Positions 10,415 through 22,462 are shown, numbered from the stretch's first letter. The stretch is DNA of 64,000 nucleotides from Stenocarpella maydis (GCA_002270565.1 NQMI01000098.1:93711-157710); one strand, 5' to 3'. Notes: a model not told the origin generated them from the letters alone. A program made the numbers and translations.

Positions 10415-12609
10415 ATGGAGTCGCAGCCATGGGAAGCTAGAGCCGCGGCCAAACGCGCAGACACGCTCAACAAGATCTACCCGGAATGGAGACTCAGCGA
10501 TCAGGATATCCAACGGGCGTCTGAGCAGAGAGACCTGACAGGCTCATTTATGCAAGGATTCCTCAGCCAAGAGGAGATACCAATCCTCTCCATGGACAGC
10601 GTGCCCATCGTCAATGCAATCAAACAAGGACAGCTAACAAGCGTCCAGGTGGCGAGGGCATTTTGCAAGGCTGCCGCCGTGGCGCACCAGATCGTGAGTC
10701 AATCCTCCCAGAAGCGCCGTGGCCTCGAGCCAGCTACATAAGCTGGTGCAGCTTCTAACCCTGATGCACCAAAGGGCAACTGCCTGCACGAGATCTTTTT
10801 TGATAAAGCGCTGGAACGCGCCAAGGAGCTTGACGAATATTACAGAAAACATGGCACCACGATGGGGCCACTTCATGGGCTGCCGGTGAGCTTGAAAGAT
10901 CAGGCGCACGTCAGGGGCGTCGATACCACCACCGGCTATGTGGGCTGGATAGGAAGCAACATGGGCATCAAAGACCCCAGCCAGGCCCACAAGATCGAGA
11001 GCCAGATCACCCGAGAGCTGCTGTCCCTGGGGGCCGTCCTCTACTGCAAGACGAGTGCTCCCCAGACGCTCTTCTATGTCGAGACCAACAACCACATCAT
11101 CGGCCAGACGCTCAACCCAAACAACCGTAATCTCTCGTGCGGCGGCTCCTCCGGGGGCGAGGGTGCGCTGCTGGCGCTCCGGGGCAGCACGATCGGCGTG
11201 GGCACTGACATTGGCGGGTCGATCAGGATACCCGCTGCCTTCAACGGCGTGTTCGGCCTCAAGCCGACGCCGGGCAGGCTCTCGTCGCGCGACCTGGCCG
11301 AGACAAACCCCGGGCAGACCACCTACCGGGCAACCACAGGCTTCCTGAGCACGTCTCTCGATGGCATCCAACTTGTCCTCAAGTCCGTCCTATCGACACA
11401 GCCATGGCTCCGAGACCCGGTTGTGGTCCCGATGCCCTTCCGCCACGAGATGTTGGATGGGCACCTCGGACGCGCTCAGCCTGACGGTACAGCGAAGACG
11501 GGCCGCCCCCCGCTGAAGCTTGGTATCATGTGGACAGATGGTGTCGTTCAGCCTCACCCTCCCATATCCCGAGGCCTGCGCATGGTGGCCGATGCTTTGG
11601 AGAAAGCCGGCCACAAGGTATAGACCACTTACCCTCGTTGACAGGACCGCCCGGCTAATTGTTGTAGGTTGTGAACTGGGACCCGCCGTCACATGTGACT
11701 GCAAAAAACATTCATGTGAGACAAGCCTGCACAATACAAACTGCACGAGCGTCAAGCCGATGATGCACATGCAAGCTGCCCGGGGAGCACCTGCCCTCGA
11801 AGACGGGATGCTGACGATAAGTACCAAAAGCTCTCGATTATCATGGCCGACGGCACGGCAGACGTCCACAAGCAACTTGAGCGGTCCGGAGAGCCACTGA
11901 TTCCCGAGCTTGCCAGCCGCGGCATGCGCCTCCGACCGCCCATGGGCCTGCTAGACTTCCAGGATGCCTCGCTGCAAGGACTGGATTTTGAAGCCAAGTA
12001 CTCGGACTACTGGAACGCTACGGGTGACAAAGATGGTGGGTGCAGCTCCTTATGGGTATAAGACAAAATGGCTAAGACCACGGGGCAGGCCAGGTCGTCG
12101 ACGGCTTCATTGTGCCGGCTGCTCCGCACGCCGCAGTGATTCCCGGAACATTCAATCACATCGGTTCGTCAGGCATATCTCAACAGCCCTGGGATAACCC
12201 CCAGCTAAAGCAACAGTAGCATATACCGAAGCCTTGAACCTGCTCAACTACAGCGTTGCGGTGATCCCTGTCACCAAGGCTGACAAGCACCTTGACCCCG
12301 TCGATCGAGATTACAAGCCCCGTGGCAAACCCGACAAGAGCAACTGGGAGACGTGTAAGTCCCGGCCTTGCCGTCTGGGCGGGGCAGCCATCCGGGCCTG
12401 AGCCAGGGGGAATTTCTGCTGACAGGTCTGCAGACGACCCGGAGATCTACCATGGTGCACCGGTGGGTCTTCAGATCGTGGCTAGGAAGTTCGAGGAAGA
12501 GAAGGTCCTGGCCATGGCGAAGATTGTCCACCGGGCGCTGAAGAACGCAGAGGGCGACCAGGCTGTCGGAGGGAAAAGTCCGAACGCAGAGATTCCCAGC
12601 CGGCTGTGA
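10415..12609 (+). CDS. Amidase signature family hydrolase (fungal amidase)
   Basis: Seven exons (10415-10693, 10775-11617, 11668-11715, 11831-12035, 12089-12163, 12217-12354, 12434-12609) join in frame to about 587 residues, a normal size for fungal acetamidase-like proteins. The amidase Ser-cisSer-Lys triad is visible: Lys in GLPVSLKDQ, Ser in the GGSSGGEGALLAL segment and the nucleophile Ser in GVGTDIGGSIRIPAAFNG. The C-terminal exons contain VDGFIVPAAPH and the conserved GAPVGLQIV. Family members hydrolyse small amides or fatty-acid amides in the cytoplasm, and the substrate cannot be read from sequence. It is tail-to-tail with the enoyl reductase at 12746, so it could be a boundary gene of the cluster or simply a neighbour. 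Confidence 0.9.
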
Positions 12610-12745
12610 GGACTGACCAGCGAGGGGCTGGGAAGCTGAGATTGAAGCATGCATGGGAGATGGATCCGGGCCACTCACATGTGCACCGGCGGGATGCGAG
12701 GAGGGCATGGATGCTCTGCAGAGTACACACAGGATCAGCTATCAA

Positions 12746-13432
12746 CTACACCATAGCTACCAACTTCTTCGCAGACACGGCACCACTCTTTAGCAGTGAC
12801 AGCCCGTCCACCACACCCCCAAGGCCCCCGTGCAGCAGCTCGATAGGATGGGGCCTCAGCCTCCCCTCGTCCAGCAGGCGCTGGAACATGGCGAAGAAGC
12901 GCACGGCCAGCTGCCGCTTCTCGGCGCTCGCGGGCCTCCCGTAGGCCCCGGGCAGCCTGAGCTCCTCGCCAAACACCTCGGGCGCCATGACGAAGGACGG
13001 GCGGACGGCGCGCCGGCGGGCGAGCAGCTCGTCGCCGACCAGCTCGAGCGCGGCGTAGCGCCCGCCCGCGCGCGCCATGGCGCCGTAGCAGCAGGCCACG
13101 CTCTCGGCGTCGGCGATGCAGTCGAGCGCGTGCCGGAGCCGCCCGCCCGTGTGCTCGCGGATGGCCGCCGCCGCGCCGTCGGCCGCGTAGTCGAAGACGG
13201 CAGATGCGCCGCGCGCGCGCACGAGGTCGAAGTTGCGCGGCGAGCACGCCGCCACGGGCTCCAGCCCGGACAGCGCCAGCAGCTGCACCGCCATGGCGCC
13301 CGTCGCCGTGCTGGCGCCGTACACGAGCACGGGGGTCGGGGCCGCCGCGCGCGAGGGCGACTCGGGCGTCGCCGGCAGCAGGTCCAGGGCGTCGCCGGCC
13401 CAGAGGGCGAGGGCGCACGTCGCCAGGGCCNA
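12746..13432 (-). pseudogene. LovC-like trans-acting enoyl reductase, 5' half missing
   Basis: The C-terminal 228 residues or so of a medium-chain reductase are present. They contain the NADPH-binding VLVYGASTATGAMAVQLL, then ACSPRNFDLVRARGASAVFDY, ALDCIADAESVACCYGAM and a PYGRPASAEKRQ segment, all in the order seen in LovC-type trans enoyl reductases of fungal polyketide clusters. The N-terminal 140-150 residues that should precede them are absent. Coding sequence stops at an N (13431) and a roughly 70-bp GA repeat, with no matching N-terminus beyond it. Trans ERs reduce the enoyl intermediate of a PKS whose own ER is dead, which is the state of the PKS-NRPS in this window. The break is therefore either a real truncation or an assembly collapse at the microsatellite. 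The retained part is GC-rich and free of stops, which favours an assembly fault. Confidence 0.85.
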
Positions 13433-13433
13433 C

Positions 13434-13435
<2 letters not shown>

Positions 13436-13505
<70 letters not shown>
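13436..13505. repeat. GA/TC dinucleotide microsatellite, about 35 units
   Basis: A nearly pure (AG)n run directly follows an undetermined base at 13431. It sits where the enoyl reductase N-terminal coding sequence should be. Such runs commonly cause slippage and assembly collapse. Confidence 0.95.
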
Positions 13506-13510
<5 letters not shown>

Positions 13511-14212
13511 GGCACTGGCTGTTGCGAATTCCGTGTACTTGTGTTACTCCAGGTGAGGCTGCGGCCAAGCAGTCAACGGCGAGGCGAGTGCGGGACGCGA
13601 GGGCGCATTATTATTATTATTAATGAATATGATGATAATATCCCGCAGGCTCAACGTCTGTAGGCAGCATCTCAACCCCCCTTCACAGCCCGCCGTTGGC
13701 CCTCGGATAATAAGTCACATTCGCTAAAGCACATGCGGTGTTCCTTGCCTGGGCTGTACGGAATACATAGTATTCTCACACATGTTCTCACACAGCTGGT
13801 GGGCGAGTGCTACGTCGGTCACGGCGGCCAACGCCCCTGGCGTGCACATATAATACCAGTCCACCCCTGCGTCACCAGCCGCGCAACGTGTGACACTGCA
13901 TCTTGGACCCCAGGGGGCACCCGGCGCATACGAACAACAGCTGAGGGGCCCAGGTCGAGACACTGGTTCAGGCAGATCAATGCCGGCGGGGCGAGCAGTT
14001 GAAAGAATGGATCGCAACTCAAGCGTCTGGATTTCCTCTTGTTGTGTTTATAATCCATCGCTTCTGTCCTGTCCCCACCGCCAGGCTCTGTTTCTCTCTT
14101 GAGAGTGGTAGATACTTGTGCTTGGTCTGTCTCATCTTCAACAATCCCTATCCGCAGATAGCCACAACTGCCTGAGCTGAAACTGGGCGCGCTGGTATTA
14201 ATAGTAGTCTAC
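13506..14212. other. Intergenic, no gene recognised
   Basis: No coding segment matching the missing enoyl reductase N-terminus was found here. A short (ATT)n run lies near 13606-13621. The right part is the presumed promoter of the MFS transporter. Confidence 0.45.
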
Positions 14213-16052
14213 ATGCAGGCAGAGATGAGCAGCCCCGGCGCCGGTATCAAAGCCCGGCCGGGTGAGAGCCAGCTCACCAGCACGGACAGGCCGGGAGGAG
14301 GGCCCGCCCCCGGTGGCCATGTGCAGCGCACCCTGGGCTTCTGGGCCATCATCGTCGGGCTCGGGGTGATGCTCCTGCTCAGCGCCCTGGAGAACTCGGT
14401 GCTCGTCACGGCCGCGCCCGAGATCCTGGCCGACCTCCCGCTCGGAGACGGCTGGACGTGGATCACGAATGCCTTCTTCCTGTGCAGTGCCGCGTTCCAG
14501 CCCTTTACCGGCCAGCTCTGCGACCTGTTCGGCAGGCGGTGGGTGACGATGGGAATCATTGCCGTCTTCCTGCTGGGCAGTGGCATCTGCGGTGGCGCGT
14601 CCACCGGCACCATGTTGATCGTGGGACGAGCCGTGCAGGGGATTGGGTCGGGCGGCATCATCATGGTCTTTGGTATGCCCAAACCTTTCCATACTTGTCA
14701 ACAGCTGGCTGGAACCCGTGTTAGCGCCGGCGTCGAGAGCCGTGGCCGGGTTGACCTGAACTGATACGAGCCAACGGGGTACAGATATTATTGTCTCCGA
14801 TCTCGTGCCCCTCCGGGACCGCGGTAATTATATCGCCATCATCATGCTCATCTACAGCATCGGAACCACCCTGGGCCCTTTTATCGGAGGTGCCATTGTC
14901 GAGACAGGCCACTGGCGCTGGATCTTCTACATCAACCTGCCCATTGGCGGCGCGTCCATGGTCATCCTGCTCATCTTCCTGCAGGTCGGCCACCAGAGGC
15001 GGGACGTCGCCTGGACCACCCAGCTGGCGCGTATCGACTACATCGGCAACGCCATCCTCATCGCAAGCAGCACCTCGGTCCTCGTGGCCCTTACCTACGC
15101 CGGCACGCGCTGGTCCTGGTCCTCCTGGCAGACCCTGGTGCCTCTGCTGCTCGGCTTCCTCGGCTTTGGCCTGTTTGTGGCCGTCCAGGCCGGCCCCTGG
15201 GCCCCCCCGGAACCCGTCATGCCCCCTCGCCTCTTCAACAACCGCACCTCTGCCATCGTCGCCGCCAACACCTTCCTCAACTCCGCCCTCGTCTACTGGG
15301 GCGTCTTCTTCCTCCCCGTCTTCTTCCAGGCCGTCCAGCTGGCAACCCCCCGCCGCGCGGGCGTCTGCCTCATCCCGCTGTCCATGTTCGGCATCCCGAG
15401 CGCGGCGGCCGGCGCCCTCGTGCTGGCCCGCCTGGGCAGGTACAAGATGATCCACGTGTTGGGCTTCTGCGCCTTCTGCGTCGGCAGGGGCCTCTACACC
15501 CTGCTGGACGAGCGCACGCCCGTCTGGGAGTGGGTCCTGTTCCAGCTCGTCGCCGGCGCCGGCGCCGGCGTCCTGCTCAACACGCTCCTGCCCGCGTTCC
15601 AGGCGCCGCTGCGCGAGCCCGACCAGGCCGCCGCGACGGCCGCCTGGAACTTCGTGCGCACCCTGGGCAGCGTCTGGGGCGTGGCGATCCCGGCCGCCGT
15701 CTTTGCCAACCACGTCGACGGCGCCGTGGCGGCCGGCGCCGTGGCGGACCCGCGCGCCGCCGGGCTCCTCGCCCGCGGCGGCGCGTATCAGCACGCCTCG
15801 GCGGGGTTCGTGCGGGCGTTCCCGCCCGCGGTGCAGGATGAGATCCGCGCCGTCTACAGGGATGCCGTCAGGCGCGTGTTCGTCGTGAGCTTTGCCTTTA
15901 TGGGCCTGGCGCTCGTCCTGTCGCTCTTTGAGAGGGACGTGCCGCTGCGGACGGTGCTGGAGACCGAGTACGGCATGAAGAGCAGGACGAGGGATGGCAA
16001 GTCAATGGGCACGCCGGAAGACAGTGAGCAGGCCACACGGGAACCGCTGTGA
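14213..16052 (+). CDS. MFS drug:H+ antiporter, DHA2 (14-helix) family
   Basis: Two exons, 14213-14672 and 14785-16052, join to 575 residues. Family signatures include LDRALE-like LSALENSVLVTAAPEI in helix 1, the loop 2-3 motif CDLFGRRWVTM, GRAVQGIGSGG in helix 4, and helix 5 with YSIGTTLGPFIGGAIVE followed by HWRWIFYINLPIGG. These are typical of fungal 14-spanner exporters that flank secondary-metabolite clusters. The likely role is proton-driven efflux of the cluster product or a related toxic compound across the plasma membrane. It is GC-rich like the enoyl reductase next door, unlike the P450 and PKS-NRPS to its right. It appears intact. Confidence 0.93.
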
Positions 16053-16844
16053 ACTCTTTACTTCTTCTTGTGGGGTATTTGTTGGGTGACGGAATGTCGA
16101 CGCCAGTCTTGAAGGTAGTCCTTGAAATATACTGCTGGAGGGGAAGGACCGTGTAGAATATAAATGACAGAGCTGTCAGCGTCCCGGTTCCGGAAAATAT
16201 GGCAGTATAAATTTCAATATATGTGGTCCGAAGAGATGGATGGGAAAGAAAGACCAATACACATCCTGGACGATTTACAACACGGTATAATATTGACTAA
16301 GAGACTGACTACATCTGTGTAAGTTTTCTGATTTTTAATTTTAAGATTCTCCTAGAATTATATAACTTTATTTATTATAATAATAGGTGTTTAGTATGGG
16401 AAGCTGGGTGCCGAACCAGGCGGAGTGTCACGCCACATAGTCGCTGCACTACAGCTACATGGGCGTTCCTAATAAAAGGTACAGAATTCCAGATCTGTCT
16501 CTGGAATCTAGTGCAGTCTATATATTAAATGCCTCCTGGTAACCCATCACCCCCCCCCCCAGGGGGCCCAGGTTCGGGGCTATCACACAGAGGGGGCGAG
16601 TAGGGAACCGGGGCGTAATACCCTCTATAGGCCGAACGCCTATAGCGAGAGGCACTTGTGCTCGCGTCAACACTTTACTTACCTAGGTAAGCCCAGGATG
16701 AGAATCTGGTGTTAAGAGGATCTGACGACGACATCTGAGTCATCACGGGGGTGTCTAGGACCCTGAGATATAATGTTTTGGCTGGTGCGCCACTGTCTAG
16801 TGGACGTATACAAATATCGTGTGACAGGGGAATCCGTTCAGACA
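16053..16844. other. Intergenic with homopolymer run and tRNA-like remnant
   Basis: This holds no gene. A C-run of 13 lies near 16549-16561, ACCTAGGT occurs at 16681-16688, and a degenerate tRNA-like sequence lies on the minus strand at about 16397-16470. AT-rich sequence is found at 16320-16385. Confidence 0.45.
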
Positions 16845-18810
16845 TCATTCATCTCTTGAGACCGGCACAAATCTTATCATCAGCTTGGGCTTCACCCAAA
16901 ACCCGTATGTAACAAAATCTCTTTCCAGGTTGAGCTCCTGCCCTGGCACATTGGCCAGGTCAAAGGACCAGACGACCTTGGCAACGAACAGTCTGGCCTG
17001 GACCCAGGCAATCTCCTTGCCTGGGCAGGCCCGAGGTCCATGGCTAAAGGGGAACAGGCCTTTGGTATTATCATTGGAGAACCTTTCATCGTAAAGAGGG
17101 TGGCCAACCGGCAGCCAGCGTTCTGGCCGGAATTGTAAAGGATCGACGAACGTGTCAGGCTTGCGTGAGGCGGCAAAAATGCTCGTTTGACAATAGACCT
17201 GGAGGGGTGATCAGAGACTTGGAACGTAGAAGGCAACAGGTTCTTCTTCCTTTTTTTTTTTCTTTTGGATGATAAAATGTGAAGGTGGAAGAGAACCTAC
17301 TCCTTTTGGGATGTATTTTCCATCTACCATAGCCCCTGGGCTGATCCGAGGCAGCCCGGTGTTGTTGCTTGGGAAGAGCCGTAGCGACTCCTCGAGGCAG
17401 GCGCTCAGGTACTTGAGGGAGCCTAGAGCTTGAGCGGATATTTCTTTGTAGCTCCTGAAGGCGCCTCGTATCTCTGCCGCCAACGTCTTACACGCTTCGC
17501 GTTCGTTGAGAAGGAAGAATAAGGTGCTGTAGTACCACGAAGATATGGGCTCATAACCAGCAAACAATAATTGGGAGGCCACCTGTTCCAGATGCCGCAT
17601 CTCCTTAGGGTCGCTTGAGATGGCATCTCCAGCTGGTACCAGTTGCTCAAACAAGTCAGGGTGTCCGGTGTTTCCCTTCATCCGTATGCGCCTCTGAACT
17701 TCTTCGCGACTTGTTCTGGTCATTTCGGGAATGGATCTCAATGATGACTTGGGGAGATAGGTGAAAAGAGCCGGTTTAAGTACCCGGCCGATATATGGAA
17801 ACCTCTGCGAGACCTGCTCAAGTGTTGTGAAGGCATTAAACCCGAGGAGGACCTCCAGGTAGGCCGAGTTCCTCACTAGAGGCAAGAATCAGTGAGGTAT
17901 TCTCTCAAGGTCGTGGCGACCGATACCAGCTCAGAGCACAAACTTGCTTACTGTCTTTCATCTCGTGCATCTTCCGGTTGTACGCTAGGTCCGCTGAGGT
18001 GTCCATGGCGAGCCAGTTACACCATTTCGAAACATCAATCCCATCTTCCTGCTGGGCCCTCGCCGCAACCGCGATGACAAATTCATCAATGTACATGTGT
18101 ATGACGGGCTCCTTGGCCGTCCTCGAACGAGAGCTGAAGGCTGGAGCCAGCTGTCTGGCGACTAAGCGGTGACGAGCAGGGTCCCGTTCAAAAAGAATAC
18201 CGCCGTGCTCGTCACCGCGATCGTTTATGCCGGACTTGACGAATAACTCATGGTTCTTCGCATGCGGGGTGTAAATGTCTAAAACACCAATCCGTCAGAC
18301 ATGTAGCGGCCATGAGGGCGAGTCCGCCCCAAGACCAATAATATACCTATGGATGCTTGCGAGGTTCCAAAGAGAAGCTCATTTGGTGCTATACGGACGA
18401 AATCGCCTGAGGCACGCCAGTTAGATCCTTAATTGGGGTTGTGGGGTTGAAGTTGCGTTCCATACCGTATACTTGCTGAGCGTGCTCCATTGCCCACGGG
18501 TAGCGCCCCGACAGCCTGAGAGCCGTGCAAATTAGATTGAGTTAGAGAATAACCTGGCACAGAGAGAACTAACCAATGATATGCATACCACACATTTGAT
18601 ACTGCGGCTATCGGAGGGCCAGGGAATTGAGCCAAGGGGTGGAAGTACCTGAGATAGATGCATCGTGCGAGTGAATAGGACAGGATCTATGGTAACGGAT
18701 TTGGAGTGAGCTCGCTTGGCACCTCATCATAAGAGAGGGGCGTGTGGTGGCAAGAGAACACATACGAACCCAAAGGCAAGGCTTAGTATAGCCTGGGAGA
18801 GGTCGGTCAT
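16845..18810 (-). CDS. Cytochrome P450 monooxygenase, CYP65-like
   Basis: A multi-exon gene starts at the ATG at 18810 (MTDLSQAILSLAFG), and a first intron precedes YFHPLAQFPGPP, the proline-rich hinge. The next exons encode LSGRYPWAMEHAQQVYG and DFVRIAPNELLFGTSQASI. The largest exon (about 17285-17885) contains the I-helix LLFAGYEPISSWYYS, and ExxR occurs in LEESLRLFP. The last exon (16845 to about 17206) holds the PERW-type segment FRPERWLPVGHP and the haem loop FSHGPRACPGKEIA with its Cys ligand. It ends in VKPKLMIRFVPVSRDE. The layout and PGPP..LSGRYPWAMEHA pattern are those of fungal CYP65-type enzymes that oxidise cluster products at the endoplasmic reticulum. In the I-helix the usual Thr two residues after the acid is Ile. 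I see no stops in the exons. Confidence 0.88.
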
Positions 18811-20149
18811 TGCGAGGGCAGGGATGAGAATTGTGTTGGGTTGACTTTGAAGTATCCCGATCACAGCTGGATCACGGAGCCAAAAATAAAGAAGTGGTTA
18901 AAGCGAAATCAGTCGGAAGAGCCACTTGGGTCCTCGCGCGGCCAAGGGGAAACAAAAGATTCTAGGTGCTAGTGGCGGTAGTTAACTATGCAGCCTGGAT
19001 ATTACCTGAGGAATTTGACAAGGCCCTGGTCCATTTTACACCGTGTCAGATATTCCTGCATCATTCTCATCAGCTCACACCGGGGTGTGCAAACTAACAG
19101 ACGGCACCGGATTACCTTTGACTGATGCCAGTGTCTCAGGAGAAATATGCCTCGTAGGTCTCCAGACCGGTCTGATGCAACGCGACTATTACGGAGATGC
19201 AGGTTTTTGGAGATCAATCCAATACCAGACCCTCGCAAAGGAAAAGCACATGCGGTCAGCAAGTTAGACCAGCAAGTTAGACATATGGTCCGTCGAGCCG
19301 CGTGGGGGCTGCGCGCGTTCTGACATGTTGAAATCCAGTCATTGCCCGAGGTTGGTGATGGTGGACCTGATCCAAGCTGGACTGCGGCATCGTACAGGCT
19401 TCCAAGTTGCACAATGGTGACACAGAAATCAGCAGAGTTTTTATCCCTCCTAAATAAGTACCAACTCCGTCACTGTCATTGGACAGGCGGAGTGCATGAG
19501 GTCACGGCTGTCAGCATGCTAGGCATGTGTTCGTTTGGAGATGACGAGCCGTAGCTGACAAGTCGTAATTTGGCTTTTAGCCCCCAATGGATTGCACTAG
19601 TGGACGTGCTGCAACAGAAACCTCGCCAATAAATACGACTTCCCTGACCAGTAATATCTTCACGTTTTAAGTTGACACTTTATCACAGCCCACATATCTC
19701 ATCTGGCCAGGAGGCAACGCCTGGGATAGGCAATTTGCACTGGTGTCTCGAAGGATAAAGCTGCGAGCTCAGTTTGTCACTAGGTCTGCCTATGTTCCTG
19801 CCACTTAGGTATCCAGTACATTTCAGATACTATGCCTGTTGGGAAATTGAAAAGCATCGACCATGAAATGTCTTTTTCAGCACCTGGGATGACCTAAGAA
19901 ACCTTTTTTTTTTTTTTTTTTTTCCCTTTTCTTTTTGGACTAACGGTACCCTATGCGCCCACCTACGTTTTTCTTTCCAAGGAGAATCCAATAGTCTTCA
20001 CTAAGAGGCTGCATTGAACAATACAAGAGTTGGTTTTTGTTACAAATGAAAACAAAATTGATGTCAACATAGGCCCAACGACTATTATTCGACAGCAATA
20101 GTCATCCGCGATTTCCATATATTCGGTCACGATCTGGCTTGACATGGAT
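18811..20149. other. Intergenic, possible adenylate-forming enzyme scrap
   Basis: No intact gene is present. A 70-residue open stretch at 19043-19267 contains SGEICLVGLQTG and YYGDAG, vaguely like the end of an AMP-ligase core. A T-run of about 22 lies at 19902-19923. Confidence 0.4.
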
Positions 20150-21515
20150 CTAAACTACCTCGAAATTCCGCTGGACCTGTATGGTTCCCTGTGGTACAGC
20201 TGGTCTGGAACCATTCGCAGTTTCCAAGTTGTCGCTCTCGGCATGAAACTCAGAGTGGTGAGTGGAAGGGGGCCAGGCCAGTGCGTTGGAGTTGCCTTCT
20301 TGAAGCGGGATCCAAATCTGACTCTGGCTGCCCTGTTGATGTTGCTGAATTGCACTGGTTTTGGGAGAGATGCCTCGGTTATCCGTGGATTTTTCGCGAC
20401 TACCTCGATAAAGGCGTATGCTGCTCGCTCTTGACTTGAGGCGAGTCCAAAGCCCTGGGGCTGGAAGGATTGGTTTGTAGACTGGAGCAGAGCAGCAGAA
20501 GATGGCAACAGCCATCTGAACTAGTGCCCACAATCCAAGCGAAGTGTAAATATCTGGTAGTCTCAGTCAGCGACATGATACAACAGCATGTCACTTCTGG
20601 TGACATGATCTTACATAGCTTGTCCGAAGAATATTGAAGGCCGATTTTGATAAATCCTATCACTCCAACACTAAGACCAGCTGTTAGCAATTGCTTAAGA
20701 GTCGACAGTCAATGACGCCTGGCTGGACCAAGAACGTACAAGCCTCCAAGGCCAAACAGTCCACCCAATTTCCACTTAGTGCCCTTTGACATGTTAATGG
20801 ACCGAATCATGAACATGGCAAGGATCACTAGAGCGAAATCGACAAGAGAATTGATGCATTCCGAAGGAATGACCAGTATGGCTTCCGAAAAGCACCATCC
20901 TGGAGTAAAGGGACGCCAAAACTTCTCAACCGGGTTGCAAGATACGGTCTGAAGAACGAGTATCATGATCACCCAAGATATGTGAATGGCGCCTAGGAAG
21001 TATATCCATCGAGCGTAGGCATCGCGGACACCAAAAATGCGGAGGTAAAGAGCCATAATGCTCAACTTGGAGAATAGCATCTGAAGAGGGTATAGCGGCA
21101 GGTCTGCATAAGTCATCTAGAGCGAAGTCAGTGTGTTTAAAACCCTTTGCCTTTGACGTCTTTTCGCATGCCTTGCGAATTCTTGCGAACTCGTCTGGAT
21201 CCTGGACGGCCATGATGGCCTGATTTCGGCCATCTAGGGCAGCGAGATCTTCGAAACTCGGGATTAGACGACTAGAATATTACGATATACCCATATTAAT
21301 ACCTCATCTCACTCACCTATTGCCGAAAGAATAGTGTACGCTAGGTAAACGATAAGCGCAGACAATGCAAACCAGTCTTCCAGGCCAAATTTCCGTCCGG
21401 CCATCCTGCATGCTATGAACCGAAGAGCGACTGCCAGGGTGCAAAATGGCGCTAAGATTATGAGGAGCACAAAGTAAACCCCCTGGATCGAGGTGTTGAA
21501 GATGTTCATGGCCAT
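20150..21515 (-). CDS. PTH11/rhodopsin-like seven-helix membrane protein
   Basis: Exons read from the ATG at 21515 (MAMNIFNTSIQG). The first covers helices FVLLIILAPFCTLAVALRF and DWFALSALIVYLAYTIL. A short exon follows with NQAIMAVQDPDEFARIR. Next comes LPLYPLQMLFSKLSIMALYLRIFGV, then HISWVIMILVLQTVSCNPVEKFW and ECINSLVDFALVILAMFMI. The last exons encode VGVIGFIKIGLQYSSD and LGLWALVQMAVAIFCCSAPVY plus a 90-residue polar tail. SKLS..LYLRIF and a CNPVEKFWRP loop are typical of fungal PTH11-related rhodopsin-domain proteins. Such proteins are putative plasma-membrane receptors. One junction (near 21070-21150) is uncertain. The gene faces the PKS-NRPS across a 950-bp shared promoter, so it may be co-regulated. 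Confidence 0.78.
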
Positions 21516-22462
21516 GGCGATGACGAGTTCCTGTTATACGTATATCGGCCTTGTCTCGAATTTCGCAGGCTTACCAGCGCCGATCGCTGAGCGGGCCAGC
21601 TGCCAGAGATTTATACCACTGGGTCTCTTGGAGCTTTGGAAAGAAAACGCTCAAGGGGCTGGGCCACCAGAAGATGGAGGGTGAGCGTCAGGTACTGATA
21701 CTTTGCCGAACAGGCCGGTATACAAAGTCGACGGATGAGACGGACTGGTTGCGCCTGCTTCCACCTCTCCCCGCATCTGTGTGTGACCCGAGTTGCATCC
21801 CGGTGGTCTCATCATCGGAAGCCTGGCTCAGAGCAGTGTCCAGAATCCTTCACAAAGCGGCACAGGAAGATATTCCCCTGGTCTGCTTTCCATGATTCGC
21901 CAAACATTCCGAAACCGACACTCTTCCAGTGGTTGCTGGGGGGGGGNGGGGGGGGGGGGTGATACTACGCCGTTATTTTGGTTCGACCACACCTGAAGGC
22001 TCAAACTTCGCTTGGCCATGCTCACAACAGGTTTTCTACTCGTCATGGCAGCCTAACTCGAGGGATACAAGACAAATTTTTGCACAGCCTCTTCGATATC
22101 CTGCGTCTCCCCCTCGGATCGGTTGCGCACAATAATTTGGTGTAACGCACCCAGCATCGAGTACTCATCTGCTCAGCTTACGCAGGCTATCCTACCATAA
22201 TTCGAACTGCATCTTGTTGCCTACCTAATTACCTAGTTAGGTAGTAAGTTGCTCCTCGTGGAGTCGCACTCACCGGAGGGATTCTCATAAAATAGAGCTG
22301 GTTCCAGGTGCAACGGTATGCAGAGAGAAAACACCCGTTTATCAACCCACTGTAGGGACTATCATCGAATGTGCCGAACTAACTCTGCTGTCAAAGACCT
22401 CTTTAACTTAGGCGGCATCTTTCATAATACAGTGCCAGCTACATCAACAGGCTCAGATCAAT
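21516..22462. promoter_or_regulatory. Divergent promoter of the PTH11-like gene and PKS-NRPS
   Basis: This 950-bp region lies between two genes transcribed away from each other. It contains a TATA-like ATAAAATA at 22287-22294, about 170 bases before the PKS-NRPS start. A palindromic CTACCTAATTACCTAGTTAGG-like block is found at about 22221-22244. A G-run interrupted by an N (21939-21959) marks uncertain sequence. Confidence 0.45.

Noticed and set aside
12830..13663. Open frames reading through the GA repeat (Arg-Glu or Ser-Leu runs)
   Set aside because: They are products of the microsatellite and the undetermined base, not real proteins.
14721..15794. 357-codon minus-strand frame opposite the MFS transporter
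   Set aside because: Low-complexity Gly/Asp/Glu/Arg-rich translation with no motif. The plus strand is a clear 14-helix transporter.
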